DNA from: Bacteroidota bacterium
GTDB lineage: Bacteria; Bacteroidota; Bacteroidia; Bacteroidales; JADFUO01
Direction: 5' to 3'
Assembly: GCA_030614305.1 (NCBI GenBank)
Contig: JAUWKH010000088.1
Location: 1 to 7,212 of the forward strand
Length of the DNA stretch: 7,212 bases
Shown: piece after piece, positions 1-7,212 of the stretch
Layout of the letters: each line of letters begins with the position of its first letter
Numbering within the stretch: the stretch's first letter is position 1
The notes under the pieces: generated by a model
The model's input: only the letters and a program-made list of their open reading frames with translations
The model's database searches: none
Told to the model about the DNA's origin: nothing
Program-made: the position numbers and the translations under genes

Positions 1-178
1 TAATTAGTGTTTGTCCATAATGTCGAAGTATTTATTAAAAATTGATTTACGAACAAGGATTGCAGATTTTAGATTTATGATTTTCAAATACTTCTAAAAT
101 CATAAAACTTGTCCGTATGGATCGTTAATCCTTGTTCTTAAATCAAAAAAATCTGACTTTATAGACGGGCACTAATTA
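1..178. repeat. Palindromic MITE-like element with nested inverted repeats
   Basis: The two ends match in inverted orientation: TAATTAGTG at 1-9 against CACTAATTA at 170-178. Similarity continues inward for about 26 bp (GTC, ATAA and GTC blocks shared). An inner arm at 44-61 pairs with 127-144, 17 of 18 bases complementary around GAACAAGGATT. The centre is a perfect 11-bp stem, TTTATGATTTT at 74-84 with AAAATCATAAA at 96-106, around an 11-nt loop. No open reading frame of note lies inside. The whole is consistent with a non-autonomous, fold-back mobile element (MITE-like). The family is not recognised, and the true left edge may lie outside the window. Confidence 0.6.
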
Positions 179-222
179 ATGTCTGTCAATAATATCCAAG
201 AGTTTAAATAAATATTAAAAAT
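173..222 (+). repeat. Diverged direct copy of the element end
   Basis: Starting from the TAATTA shared with the right end of the 1-178 element, this stretch repeats the left end of that element in the same orientation. About 23 of the first 28 bases match (TAATTA, TGT, TGTC, ATAAT, TC and AAG blocks), and both copies run on into an ATTAAAAAT tract. It may be the remnant of a second insertion next to the first. It lies just upstream of the response regulator gene and could also carry promoter elements, although no TAnnTTTG box was found in it. Confidence 0.5.
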
Positions 223-232
223 GACAAATGAC

Positions 233-252
233 ATCCCGAAAGCTTTCGGGAT
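233..252. repeat. Perfect 20-bp palindrome
   Basis: The sequence is fully self-complementary around AAGCTT, with CCCGAAAG on one side and CTTTCGGG on the other. It could form a GC-rich hairpin in this AT-rich region. Neither side has a clean T tract, so it is a poor intrinsic terminator. Similar CCCGAAAGCTTTCGGG hairpins are, to my recollection, common between genes in Bacteroidota. Its presence argues against starting the following gene at the ATG at 221, because the palindrome would then be coding sequence. Confidence 0.65.
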
Positions 253-292
253 TATTTCAAAATTTGTTAAAACCTGTGTTAAAAACAATTAC

Positions 293-1672
293 ATGATGAA
301 AAAAATTAACATTTTAGTACTGGATGACGAAAAAAGAGTAAGAGATGAAATTGAAGAATTTTTACTTGGAAATAATTATAGAGTCTCAAAAGCCGGCTTG
401 CCTTCACAAGCATTTAATATTTTAAAACAAACCGAAATTGACATTGCCATCTTAGATATAAAACTTCCTGAGATGAATGGATTGAGTGTTTTAAAAAAAA
501 TTAAAAAACAATACCCCGAAATTGAAGTTATAATGATATCAGGGCATGGCGATATGAACAGCGTAATAGATGCAATGCGTTTGGGTGCATCTGATTTTTT
601 CCAAAAGCCATTCAGATTAATTGAAGTAAATAATGCAATTGAACGAACCAAAAAATTTATCACCCTTAATCATAAATTAAAAGAAGCTGAACAAAATTAT
701 TCGCTACTTTCAAAAGAGCTTTATGAAAATATCGGACAACGATTGTTGGGAAACAGTTCTGCTTTGAATAATGTTATTGACCTAATGACAAAAGTTGCCA
801 AAACAGATACAACTTCAGTATTGATAACCGGCGAGAGCGGAACAGGTAAAGAACTTGTTGCACGCGGAATTCACTATCTGAGTGATAGGAACAGCCATTA
901 TTTTCATTCGGTAAATTGTTCAGCAATACCTGAAAGTTTATTTGAAAGCGAATTTTTCGGTCATAAAAAAGGATCATTTACAGGAGCAACCGAAGATAAA
1001 TCGGGATGGTTTGAAATTGCCAATAAAGGTACTCTGTTTTTAGATGAAATAAGTGATATGCCAATGAACCAACAGGCAAAATTATTAAGAGTGCTGGAAG
1101 AAAAAAAGATAACCAGGGTTGGTTCGCATAAGTCAATAGATGTTGATGTAAGGGTTATCGCCGCATCAAACCAGGACATTGAAAAAATGAGCAATGAAAG
1201 AAAATTCAGGTTTGACCTGTATCACCGTCTATGTTCGTTTATAATTCATATTCCGCCTTTGCGGGAAAGAAAAGAAGACATTCATTTGCTATTGAATTAT
1301 TTTATTAAAAATTATTCAAAAAAAATGGCAAAACCTATTAAAAATATTGATAAAGACATCTTAAAAGAACTAACCGGATATAGTTTTCCAGGCAATATCA
1401 GAGAATTAAAAAATATGATTGAAAGAGCAATGATTTTGTGCGACGACGATAAATTATGTCTAAAACATTTTCAGACAATCAGTAAAAATAATCTTGCTAA
1501 AAACCAAAATATTAATGGTACGGATGAAATATTAGACATAGAATTAGTTGAGCACAAATTAATCACCAAAGCATTAGATAAAGCAAATAATAATAAATCC
1601 AAAGCTGCTGCCCTGCTTAATATTTCCTGGCAGTCGTTAGATAGAAGGATGAAGAAGTATGGGATGGGTTAA
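293..1672 (+). CDS. Sigma-54-dependent response regulator, NtrC family
   Basis: Product of 459 aa with the classic three-part layout. The receiver domain (about 1-120) has the acidic pair D11-D12, the phospho-acceptor D55 in ILDIKLPEMNG, S83 and K105. The AAA+ domain (about 145-385) has Walker A GESGTGKE at 180, a sigma-54 contact loop GSFTGA at 217 (a natural variant of GAFTGA), Walker B TLFLDE at 237, arginine-finger segment FRFDLYHRL with R306 and R312, and sensor II near GNIRELKN. The C-terminus (about 415-459) is a Fis-type helix-turn-helix (NKSKAAALLNIS). It should activate sigma-54 promoters after phosphorylation by a sensor kinase. No kinase is present here and the target genes are unknown. 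ATG ATG at 293/296 is chosen because MKKINILVLDDE is the normal receiver N-terminus; an in-frame ATG at 221 would add 24 residues encoded across repeat sequence. Its stop overlaps the stop of the convergent gene. Confidence 0.93.
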   Translation: MMKKINILVLDDEKRVRDEIEEFLLGNNYRVSKAGLPSQAFNILKQTEIDIAILDIKLPEMNGLSVLKKIKKQYPEIEVIMISGHGDMNSVIDAMRLGASDFFQKPFRLIEVNNAIERTKKFITLNHKLKEAEQNYSLLSKELYENIGQRLLGNSSALNNVIDLMTKVAKTDTTSVLITGESGTGKELVARGIHYLSDRNSHYFHSVNCSAIPESLFESEFFGHKKGSFTGATEDKSGWFEIANKGTLFLDEISDMPMNQQAKLLRVLEEKKITRVGSHKSIDVDVRVIAASNQDIEKMSNERKFRFDLYHRLCSFIIHIPPLRERKEDIHLLLNYFIKNYSKKMAKPIKNIDKDILKELTGYSFPGNIRELKNMIERAMILCDDDKLCLKHFQTISKNNLAKNQNINGTDEILDIELVEHKLITKALDKANNNKSKAAALLNISWQSLDRRMKKYGMG

Positions 1673-3678
1673 TTATACTTATTTATAAGATCAGATAATT
1701 CCTGAGAAATAATATTCAGTATTTTTCCATCAACTTCTTCTTTATTCTCACAGGTATTTTTTTCAATTATCTCATCATCCTTAATTACATTTATCTCATT
1801 ATCCTTAACCTCAATTAAAATTGTACCGGGAAGTATTTGATTTTTCAAAGCTTTTTCTTCGGCTTCACCTGCATTATTTAAAATTACAATATCCGCACCT
1901 TTATGAAGCATACCATAATCAAAAATATCATCTACATTATGCGTGAATAAAGCAAATTCCGTTTTAGGATTTCTCAGGATAATTTTAACATTCTGATTAT
2001 GATCTTTATTTTTAAAGAAATATTCAGTGTTAAAGCAAACTCCTTTTTCAGTTAAACTTGAAAAATAAATATCAGGTTTTATTTCTTTAAGTTTTTTATA
2101 AATTTTATCAGATAATTCCTGTGAAATATTATTACCTGCAATTATCGGGATACGTGAAAATTCGGGTTCATTAAAGTGTGATTTCATAATTATCCCGGGA
2201 ACATCAATTGAGTCGCCGAATGCAGGAGCAAGATGCATAAAAACTCCGGGACCTGAATTTATCTCAATGATCCCGAAATTACCGTCAGTCCATGGTTTTG
2301 AAATGTCCTCAGCTAAAACATCAATACCCAAACATTTAACTTTTAAAAAACCTGCAATATCTTCAACCATTTTAACATTAGCCGGGTGAATATTATCAGT
2401 AACATTGATTGACACACCACCTGCTGAAATATTTGCCACTCTTCGTAAAACTATCCTCTCCCCATCTTTGGGCACCGAATTCAATGATAAATCCTGTAAA
2501 GAAAGAAACTCTTCCAAATCATCATCAATATGAATTTTTGCCAATGGCGAACGGGCATTATCCAACCGGATTTCTTTATCATTCTCATCAATAATAAGTT
2601 CCTTAATAGTTTTGTTTCCATCACCATCAACAAATGCAGGGACTCTTTCAAGGGCTGCGGCAAATTTTCCGCCAACAGCCAGCAATCTGTGGTCTGTTCC
2701 GTAAATTTGTTGCTGAACAAGAGCGCCCTCAAAATTGACTCCTTCTTTTTCAGACATTTCAATAATATTCTGATATGCCTTTCTGACTTCATCTTCCGAT
2801 TTAATTCCTGTTACAACACCTTGTCCTTTATGACCTGCAACAGGCTTAACAACAACAGGAAAGCCCAGTTTTAAGGCTTCATCAACAATTTCTTGTTCGT
2901 CATAACAATTTTTCCCGACAGGTGTAGGAAATCCGCATATCATCAAAAAATCACCCACCATATCTTTATACATTGTAAACTCAGTGTCTTTTATTCCGTC
3001 GGTATGAAATGTTGTTGACCTTCCTCTTAATTGTTTGCAACCATATCCCCACTGAAACTGATTTTCTTCAAATAAATAAAACACGGGGATCTCTCGTTTT
3101 AAGCCTGCTTCAACAAGAGAATAAATGGTTGGGCCACCAAAAAGGGTTTTATTAAATTCACCCTGCAGTTTCAGGAATTCTTTTTCAAAATCAAAATATT
3201 TATCATCACTTATAGCTTTAAACCAGTCGCTAACGAGATAAACCGAATCTTCGGCAATTATATCATCCAGATATTCAACTGCAACAACATATTCTTCATC
3301 TATTCCTGAAATAGCATATTTATTGATATACAAATCAATATCCATTTTTAAAACCTGAATCAGTGTTTCAGCAAAAAGGTCAATAACATAAGGGGTTTCT
3401 ATTTCGGCAAGATTTGGGAAAAACTTAGTTATCTCTTTTTTATAAAAATCAACGGAATCGCCTGTCGGTGCAATATAAATATTAAAAACCAATGCCTGAC
3501 GGTCAAGATAATAATTTGGACCGTTGTATGTAAAAAACCTTCCTACTTTAAAATCCCTGTTTTGATTATTTCCGGATTCATATTTATCAATATTATTTTT
3601 TTCAATTTCAAACTGCTTCTTAACGTCTTCTATAAGTTCTTTTGCAGTTTTTTTGTTTCTTTCATTATTATTTTCCAT
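1669..3678 (-). CDS. Cyanophycin-synthetase-like ATP-grasp protein with degenerate Mur-ligase half
   Basis: Product of 669 aa. After a charged 45-residue leader, residues about 46-215 resemble the N domain of cyanophycin synthetase CphA (GPNYY at 53, GGPTIYSLVEAGLKREIP at 181, GYGCKQLRGR at 211). Residues about 232-500 are the ATP-grasp domain: VVVKP with K278, glycine-rich loop GHKGQG at 282, DHRLLAVGGK at 329, ERVPAFVDGDG at 344, NISAGG at 416 and the metal-binding end EINSGPGVFMH at 472. In CphA1 this half adds aspartate to the backbone. From about 509 the sequence still follows the CphA Mur-ligase half (RIPI; ILRNPKTEFAL; GADIVILNNAGEAE). However, the P-loop usually written GTNGKTT is replaced by AGNNISQEL, and the protein ends about 200 residues short of normal CphA. 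So one ATP site is intact and the other lost, as I recall for CphA2 enzymes that polymerise ready-made beta-Asp-Arg dipeptides. The actual substrate is unknown. No cyanophycinase gene is visible. No clear promoter or Shine-Dalgarno sequence precedes it. Confidence 0.82.
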   Translation of the reverse strand: MENNNERNKKTAKELIEDVKKQFEIEKNNIDKYESGNNQNRDFKVGRFFTYNGPNYYLDRQALVFNIYIAPTGDSVDFYKKEITKFFPNLAEIETPYVIDLFAETLIQVLKMDIDLYINKYAISGIDEEYVVAVEYLDDIIAEDSVYLVSDWFKAISDDKYFDFEKEFLKLQGEFNKTLFGGPTIYSLVEAGLKREIPVFYLFEENQFQWGYGCKQLRGRSTTFHTDGIKDTEFTMYKDMVGDFLMICGFPTPVGKNCYDEQEIVDEALKLGFPVVVKPVAGHKGQGVVTGIKSEDEVRKAYQNIIEMSEKEGVNFEGALVQQQIYGTDHRLLAVGGKFAAALERVPAFVDGDGNKTIKELIIDENDKEIRLDNARSPLAKIHIDDDLEEFLSLQDLSLNSVPKDGERIVLRRVANISAGGVSINVTDNIHPANVKMVEDIAGFLKVKCLGIDVLAEDISKPWTDGNFGIIEINSGPGVFMHLAPAFGDSIDVPGIIMKSHFNEPEFSRIPIIAGNNISQELSDKIYKKLKEIKPDIYFSSLTEKGVCFNTEYFFKNKDHNQNVKIILRNPKTEFALFTHNVDDIFDYGMLHKGADIVILNNAGEAEEKALKNQILPGTILIEVKDNEINVIKDDEIIEKNTCENKEEVDGKILNIISQELSDLINKYN

Positions 3679-3700
3679 AACTATTATATCTATTTTGTTT

Positions 3701-3713
3701 GTAGCTTCGCTAC
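3701..3713. repeat. Small inverted repeat GTAGC-TTC-GCTAC
   Basis: A 5-bp perfect stem with a 3-nt loop lies in the 107-bp gap between rplT and the ATP-grasp gene. It is followed by GCTA at 3714-3717, which can pair alternatively with TAGC at 3702-3705. It lies in the presumed 5' leader of the ATP-grasp gene. It may be a short dispersed repeat or a leader hairpin; nothing further can be shown. Confidence 0.35.
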
Positions 3714-3753
3714 GCTAAGTTATTTTGTGTGTTATTTTTTCATTTATTATAAT

Positions 3754-3778
3754 AAAAAAAACCACCCGAAAAGGTGGT
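3754..3778 (-). terminator. Intrinsic terminator of the thrS-infC-rpmI-rplT operon
   Basis: On the minus strand, ACCACC (3778-3773) and GGTGGT (3766-3761) form a 6-bp GC-rich stem around a 6-nt loop, followed by a run of T residues (3760-3754). It starts 8 bases after the rplT stop codon. A run of T also follows on the plus strand (3780-3787), so it could act in both directions, but no plus-strand gene ends here. Confidence 0.88.
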
Positions 3779-3785
3779 GTTTTTT

Positions 3786-4130
3786 TTATTTAACCGCATC
3801 AACTATTGCTTTAAATGCGTTAGGATGATTCATTGCAAGGTCTGCAAGCACTTTACGGCTTAAGTTTATTTTCTTTTTATGGATTTTTCCCATAAATTCA
3901 GAGTATGACATCCCATATTCTCTTGCACCTGCATTAATACGCTGGATCCATAAAGCTCTGAATGTTCTTTTTTTGTTTCTTCTGTCACGGTATGCATAAG
4001 ACAGCCCTTTTTCATAAGCATTTTTAGCCACCGTCCAAACATTTTTTCTACGACCAAACTGACCTTTGGTCTCTTTCATGATTTTTTTTCTGCGTGCCCT
4101 TGAGGCAACAACATTTACTGATCTTGGCAT
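3786..4130 (-). CDS. rplT: 50S ribosomal protein L20
   Basis: Product of 114 aa, a normal full length for bL20. The sequence is strongly basic and colinear with the family: MPRSVN start, RRKK at 13, the [12 protein letters not shown] segment, the [21 protein letters not shown] core and the YSEFMGKI...[13 protein letters not shown]-terminal part. L20 binds 23S rRNA early in assembly of the large subunit and in several bacteria represses its own operon by binding mRNA. It is the last gene of the operon, 74 bp after rpmI and just before the terminator. The ATG follows an A/T-only stretch with no Shine-Dalgarno sequence, which is usual in this phylum. Confidence 0.97.
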   Translation of the reverse strand: MPRSVNVVASRARRKKIMKETKGQFGRRKNVWTVAKNAYEKGLSYAYRDRRNKKRTFRALWIQRINAGAREYGMSYSEFMGKIHKKKINLSRKVLADLAMNHPNAFKAIVDAVK

Positions 4131-4146
4131 TTTTTTTAATTTTTTT

Positions 4147-4191
4147 ACTTTAGCGCCCCTGATATTCAGGGATCTTACAGCTAAAAGTAAG
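4147..4191 (-). promoter_or_regulatory. Structured rpmI-rplT intergenic RNA, possible L20 operator
   Basis: The 74-bp gap before rplT contains nested complementarity. A perfect 6-bp hairpin lies at 4157-4162/4166-4171 (CCCTGA and TCAGGG). It is enclosed by 4147-4154 (ACTTTAGC) pairing with 4180-4188 (GCTAAAAGT), with one bulged base. A competing stem, CTTAC 4174-4178 with GTAAG 4187-4191, would use part of the same bases. L20 is known to autoregulate through mRNA structures in other bacteria, so an operator role is plausible but is only inference here. Confidence 0.35.
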
Positions 4192-4204
4192 TTCTACAAT
4201 AATT

Positions 4205-4399
4205 TTACTTTTGAATCATTTCTCTTACATTTTTCTCATCTGCTTTATCTACTATTGTAAAGTAAGTTAAATTACGTTTACGTTTAGTAGATTTTTTTGT
4301 CAGAATGTGACTTTTGTAAGCATGCTTCCTTTTAATCTTACCGCTGCCTGTAACTGTAAATCTTTTCTTGGCACCGGATTTGGTTTTCATTTTTGGCAT
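4205..4399 (-). CDS. rpmI: 50S ribosomal protein L35
   Basis: Product of 64 aa, the usual size of bL35. It begins [14 protein letters not shown] and continues with [19 protein letters not shown], the family signature. It is a small, very basic protein of the large subunit. The start at 4399 is chosen over an in-frame ATG at 4447 because family members begin exactly at MPKMKT, and the earlier start would overlap the end of infC. It lies 31 bp after infC and 74 bp before rplT, the standard infC-rpmI-rplT order. No Shine-Dalgarno sequence is seen. Confidence 0.96.
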   Translation of the reverse strand: MPKMKTKSGAKKRFTVTGSGKIKRKHAYKSHILTKKSTKRKRNLTYFTIVDKADEKNVREMIQK

Positions 4400-4430
4400 T
4401 ACTGTTTGTTTTATATAGTTTATTAATAAT

Positions 4431-4985
4431 TTACTTTTTAGGGACAATGATCATAATCATTCTTTTACCTTCCATCTTTGGCAAATTTTCAACCTTGCCA
4501 AATTCTTCCAATTCCTGAGCAAATCTTAAAAGAATAATTTCACCTTTTTCTTTATAAATAATTGAACGACCTTTAAAGAACACATCTACTTTAACTTTAG
4601 CACCATCCTGTAAAAACTTTTGGGCATGTTTTAGTTTAAAATTAAAATCATGATCATCAATGTTGGGTCCTAATCTGATCTCTTTTATAATTACCTTAGC
4701 AGATTTAGCTTTTATCTCTTTTTGTTTTTTCTTTTGTTCGTACAGATACTTTTTGTAATCAATAACTTTACATACAGGCGGACTTGCATTAGGAGATATT
4801 TCTACTAAATCAAGACCTAAATCTTTAGCAATATCCAAAGCGTCTTTTAACTGAAATATACCTGTTTCAATATTATCACCAACCAACCTTACAACAGGTG
4901 AAAAAATTCTTTCATTGATTTTATGTGGATATTCTTTTCTTCTGAAATTTCTTTGATATCCCCGTCTGTGAAAATGTGTTGCTAT
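4431..4985 (-). CDS. infC: Translation initiation factor IF-3, probable AUA start
   Basis: Product of 184 aa if read from ATA at 4985-4983. IF3 binds the 30S subunit, checks the initiator tRNA and start codon, and prevents premature 50S joining. The N-terminal domain shows INERI at 23, [10 protein letters not shown] at 31, and [21 protein letters not shown] followed by [13 protein letters not shown]. The C-terminal domain shows [30 protein letters not shown], and [14 protein letters not shown] at the end. There is no ATG, GTG or TTG in frame until a TTG at 4886, which would remove conserved INERI..PVVR. The only in-frame codons between the upstream TAA (4991-4989) and the conserved start are AAT and ATA, and ATA sits 8 nt after GGAGG. 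E. coli infC also uses a rare start (AUU) that IF3 itself discriminates against, giving autoregulation. The 22-residue extension before INERI is rich in Arg and His. Confidence 0.95.
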   Translation of the reverse strand: MATHFHRRGYQRNFRRKEYPHKINERIFSPVVRLVGDNIETGIFQLKDALDIAKDLGLDLVEISPNASPPVCKVIDYKKYLYEQKKKQKEIKAKSAKVIIKEIRLGPNIDDHDFNFKLKHAQKFLQDGAKVKVDVFFKGRSIIYKEKGEIILLRFAQELEEFGKVENLPKMEGKRMIMIIVPKK

Positions 4986-4993
4986 ATTTTATT

Positions 4994-4998
4994 CCTCC
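4994..4998 (-). promoter_or_regulatory. Strong Shine-Dalgarno sequence of infC
   Basis: GGAGG on the minus strand lies 8 nt before the ATA codon at 4985-4983, in the 23-bp gap after the thrS stop. None of the other complete genes in the window has a comparable site. This supports the non-canonical start of infC, since a weak start codon would need such help. Confidence 0.75.
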
Positions 4999-5008
4999 AA
5001 TTTTTTAG

Positions 5009-6943
5009 TTATGTTATTAATTCATTTATTTCATCATTAACAAGTTTTGCAAAATCTTCAATTTTATAAGTTCCTAAATCACCTTTGCCTTGTTTTCTGA
5101 CAGAAACTGTATTTTCATTTTCTTCCTTCTCCCCTACTATCAACATATATGGGATTTTTTGCAATTCTGCGTCACGAATTTTTTTGCCGGTTTTCTCACT
5201 TCTCTCATCAATGAGGCTGCGAAGTTCGTAATTATTTAGCAAATTTAAAACTTTTTTCGCATAATTATGATATTTTTCGCTGATTGGCAATATAATAACC
5301 TGTTCGGGTGTAAGCCATAACGGGAACTTGCCGGCAGTATTCTCAATCAAAACAGCAATAACCCGTTCGGTTGAGCCTAAAATTGTACGGTGAATCATTA
5401 CAGGTCTGTGCTTTTGATTATCACTTCCTGTATATGTCAAATCAAAACGATCCGGAAGGTTATAATCAACCTGTATGGTTCCAAGCTGCCATTTCCTGCC
5501 AAGAGCATCTTTTATCATAAAATCAAGTTTAGGACCATAAAAAGCAGCTTCACCGTATTCAATTTTTGATTGTAATCCTTTTTCTTTTGCTGCTTCAACA
5601 ATTGCTTTCTCTGCTTTTACCCAGTTCTCGTCGCTGCCAATATATTTTTCTTTGCTTTGATTATCCCTTAAAGAAATCTGTGTTACAAAGTCCTTAAACC
5701 CCAAAATTCCATATACATATTGAACAAGGTCAATTATTGATATAAATTCTTCTTTTACCTGCTCGGGACGACAAAAAATATGAGCATCATCTTGTGTAAA
5801 CCCTCTAACACGGGTTAATCCATGTAATTCCCCGCTTTGTTCATAACGATAAACAGTGCCGAATTCTGCCATACGAATCGGCAGGTCTTTATATGAATGT
5901 GGTTTGAAATTATATATTTCACAATGATGTGGACAATTCATTGGTTTTAACATGAACTGCTCATCTTCAACCGGTGTTGAAAGCGGCTGAAAAGAGTCTT
6001 TACCAAATTTATCATAATGACCTGACAGCTTATATAAATTCACATTCCCGATGTGCATGGTTGAAACTAACTCATATCCCCGTTTTTTCAGGACATTTTT
6101 TAAGAAACCCTCAAGCCTGTCTTTTAATTCAGTTCCCTTTGACAGCCATAAAGGCAGTCCAAGACCAACTCTTGGTGAAAAAGTAAAAAGTTCAAGTTCT
6201 TTTCCAATCTTCCTGTGATCGCGTTTTTTAGCTTCCTCAAGCAAATACAAGTATTGGGTTAATTCTTTTTGCTTTGGAAAACTTATTCCATATATCCTGG
6301 TAAGTTGTTTACGTTTTTCATCACCTCTCCAGTAAGCTCCTGCAATATTTAAAAGTTTAACGGCTTTAATCGGGCTTGTATCAGTCAAATGAGGACCACG
6401 GCATAAATCAATAAAATTCCCTGATTCGTAAAAAGTTATTTCACCGTCTTCCAACTCATTAATCAACTCAAGCTTATAATCATCGCCTTTTTCAGTAAAA
6501 TATTTTATTGCTTCATCTTTTGAAACTTGCTTTCTTGAGAACTTTTGTTTTTCTCTTGCCAATTGAAGCATCTTATCTTCAATTTTCTTGAAATCATTTT
6601 CAGATATTGTTCTGTCACCAAAATCAATATCATAATAAAAACCATTTTCAATATTTGGTCCTATTCCAAATTTAACACCCGGATATAATGCTTCAATTGC
6701 TTCTGCCATCAAATGTGCAGACGAATGCCACATAACAGCTTTACCTTCATCATCATTCCATGTCAAGAGCTTAAGCTTTGCATCGGAATTGATCGGACGC
6801 GTTGCTTCCCATATCTCGTCATTTACTTTTGCACCAAGAACATTCCTTGCCAAACCCTCGCTAATGCTTTTGGCAATTTCCAAAGCAGTAACTCCTTTTT
6901 CGAATTGCTTAACCGAATTATCCGGTAATGTTATATTTATCAT
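5009..6943 (-). CDS. thrS: Threonyl-tRNA synthetase
   Basis: Product of 644 aa (E. coli 642), a class II synthetase that charges tRNA-Thr in the cytoplasm. Domains in order: TGS (1-61); editing domain with the zinc-like cluster H73, H77 (HSSAH), C181 and H185 (CRGPH), which removes misacylated serine; catalytic core with zinc ligands C337 (MNCPHH), H388 (DDAHIF) and H518 (MIHRTILGS); motif 2 around [12 protein letters not shown] (357) and motif 3 around [12 protein letters not shown] (523); then the anticodon-binding domain from about 545 ([14 protein letters not shown]). All key residues are present and the gene is intact. It is first in the operon with infC-rpmI-rplT, ending 23 bp before infC. 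A promoter lies about 31 bp upstream of the start. No T-box leader is seen. The ATG has no Shine-Dalgarno sequence. Confidence 0.98.
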   Translation of the reverse strand: MINITLPDNSVKQFEKGVTALEIAKSISEGLARNVLGAKVNDEIWEATRPINSDAKLKLLTWNDDEGKAVMWHSSAHLMAEAIEALYPGVKFGIGPNIENGFYYDIDFGDRTISENDFKKIEDKMLQLAREKQKFSRKQVSKDEAIKYFTEKGDDYKLELINELEDGEITFYESGNFIDLCRGPHLTDTSPIKAVKLLNIAGAYWRGDEKRKQLTRIYGISFPKQKELTQYLYLLEEAKKRDHRKIGKELELFTFSPRVGLGLPLWLSKGTELKDRLEGFLKNVLKKRGYELVSTMHIGNVNLYKLSGHYDKFGKDSFQPLSTPVEDEQFMLKPMNCPHHCEIYNFKPHSYKDLPIRMAEFGTVYRYEQSGELHGLTRVRGFTQDDAHIFCRPEQVKEEFISIIDLVQYVYGILGFKDFVTQISLRDNQSKEKYIGSDENWVKAEKAIVEAAKEKGLQSKIEYGEAAFYGPKLDFMIKDALGRKWQLGTIQVDYNLPDRFDLTYTGSDNQKHRPVMIHRTILGSTERVIAVLIENTAGKFPLWLTPEQVIILPISEKYHNYAKKVLNLLNNYELRSLIDERSEKTGKKIRDAELQKIPYMLIVGEKEENENTVSVRKQGKGDLGTYKIEDFAKLVNDEINELIT

Positions 6944-6973
6944 TATGATTTAAAACGTTAAAAAAATTGAGTG

Positions 6974-7006
6974 CAAAGATAAATATTATTATAAATAAGC
7001 TGCAAA
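6974..7006 (-). promoter_or_regulatory. Bacteroidota-type promoter of thrS
   Basis: On the minus strand, TTTG at 7006-7003 and TATCTTTG at 6981-6974 are separated by 21 nt. They match the -33 TTTG and -7 TAnnTTTG boxes of the primary sigma factor of Bacteroidota. The -7 box ends about 30 nt before the thrS ATG, so the leader would be only about 20-25 nt. The position downstream of the terminator-like array fits an independent start for the operon. Confidence 0.8.
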
Positions 7007-7014
7007 AAAATGTT

Positions 7015-7056
7015 AAAAAAAAAGGGTTAGCAACCTTGATAAGTGGGTTGCCAACC
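7015..7056 (-). terminator. Intrinsic terminator after the OmpA-type gene
   Basis: On the minus strand, GGTTGGCAACC (7056-7046) pairs with GGTTGCTAACC (7035-7025) over 11 bp with one G-U pair and a 10-nt loop. A run of eight A (7064-7057) precedes the stem, and nine T (7023-7015) follow it after a single C. This is a standard terminator shape. It would end transcription from the upstream OmpA-type gene before the thrS promoter. It is built from two units of the palindrome array described separately. Confidence 0.7.
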
Positions 7057-7135
7057 TTTTTTTTGGTTGGTAACCCTGATTCATACTTTCAATCAAACAA
7101 AATAAGGTTACTAACCTAAGAGAAGGTTAGCAACC
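7025..7135. repeat. Array of five GGTT-N3-AACC palindromes
   Basis: Five 11-bp units share GGTT and AACC arms with variable central triplets: 7025-7035 (AGC), 7046-7056 (GCC), 7065-7075 (GGT), 7106-7116 (ACT), 7125-7135 (AGC). Start-to-start distances are 21, 19, 41 and 19 bp, close to two or four helical turns. Because each unit is self-complementary, any unit can pair with any other. On the minus-strand RNA the first two units read (7137-7124 with 7117-7104) form a continuous 14-bp stem with one G-U pair and a 6-nt loop. The last two form the terminator. The middle unit can instead pair with its neighbour (7076-7065 with 7056-7045). The array lies wholly between the OmpA-type stop and the thrS promoter. 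Confidence 0.8.
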
Positions 7136-7212
7136 TTACAATCCAATCACTTTAAACTCCGTCCTGCGATTGTTAGCTCTGCCTTCTTCGGTTTCGTTAG
7201 TATCGTTTGGAA
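7136..7212 (-). CDS. C-terminal end of an OmpA-family protein (partial)
   Basis: The minus strand reads PNDTNETEEGRANNRRTE followed by FKVIGL and a TAA stop at 7138-7136. The EEGRANNRRTEF segment is the hallmark end of the OmpA/MotB peptidoglycan-binding domain, where the Asn and Arg residues help bind meso-diaminopimelate. The rest of the gene lies beyond the window, so total length and any N-terminal domains are unknown. The family anchors outer-membrane proteins to the cell wall. The last bases of the stop codon form part of the first stem of the palindrome array. Confidence 0.85.
   Translation of the reverse strand, partial: PNDTNETEEGRANNRRTEFKVIGL

Overview
The window is AT-rich and reads as a chromosomal segment from a Bacteroidota (Bacteroidetes) bacterium. 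The evidence is the gene order thrS-infC-rpmI-rplT, a TTTG / TAnnTTTG promoter ahead of thrS (the sigma-ABfr type of this phylum), the near-absence of Shine-Dalgarno sequences, and the end of an OmpA-type gene with a typical C-terminus. No species can be named from sequence alone.

Layout, left to right. Positions 1-292 hold no gene. They contain a palindromic, MITE-like element (1-178), a third diverged copy of its end in direct orientation (173-222), and a perfect 20-bp palindrome (233-252). A NtrC-type sigma-54 response regulator follows on the plus strand (293-1672). It converges on, and overlaps by four bases, a minus-strand gene (1669-3678) for a cyanophycin-synthetase-like ATP-grasp protein whose Mur-ligase half looks degenerate and truncated. 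Then comes a minus-strand translation operon, transcribed right to left: thrS (5009-6943), infC (4431-4985), rpmI (4205-4399) and rplT (3786-4130). It has a promoter at 6974-7006 and a terminator at 3754-3778. Beyond the promoter lies an array of five GGTT-N3-AACC palindromes (7025-7135), part of which forms a terminator. The last bases encode the C-terminus of an OmpA-family protein (7136-7212, minus, cut by the window edge).

The operon supplies threonyl-tRNA synthetase, initiation factor 3 and ribosomal proteins L35 and L20. The most notable reading there is that infC appears to start at an AUA codon behind the only strong Shine-Dalgarno sequence in the window. That fits the known IF3 feedback on its own non-canonical start codon. 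The response regulator and the cyanophycin-like gene are neighbours, but nothing in the sequence shows that they are functionally linked.

The best candidates for something under-described are the one-site cyanophycin-synthetase-like protein, the AUA start of infC, and the interchangeable palindrome array between the OmpA-type gene and thrS.
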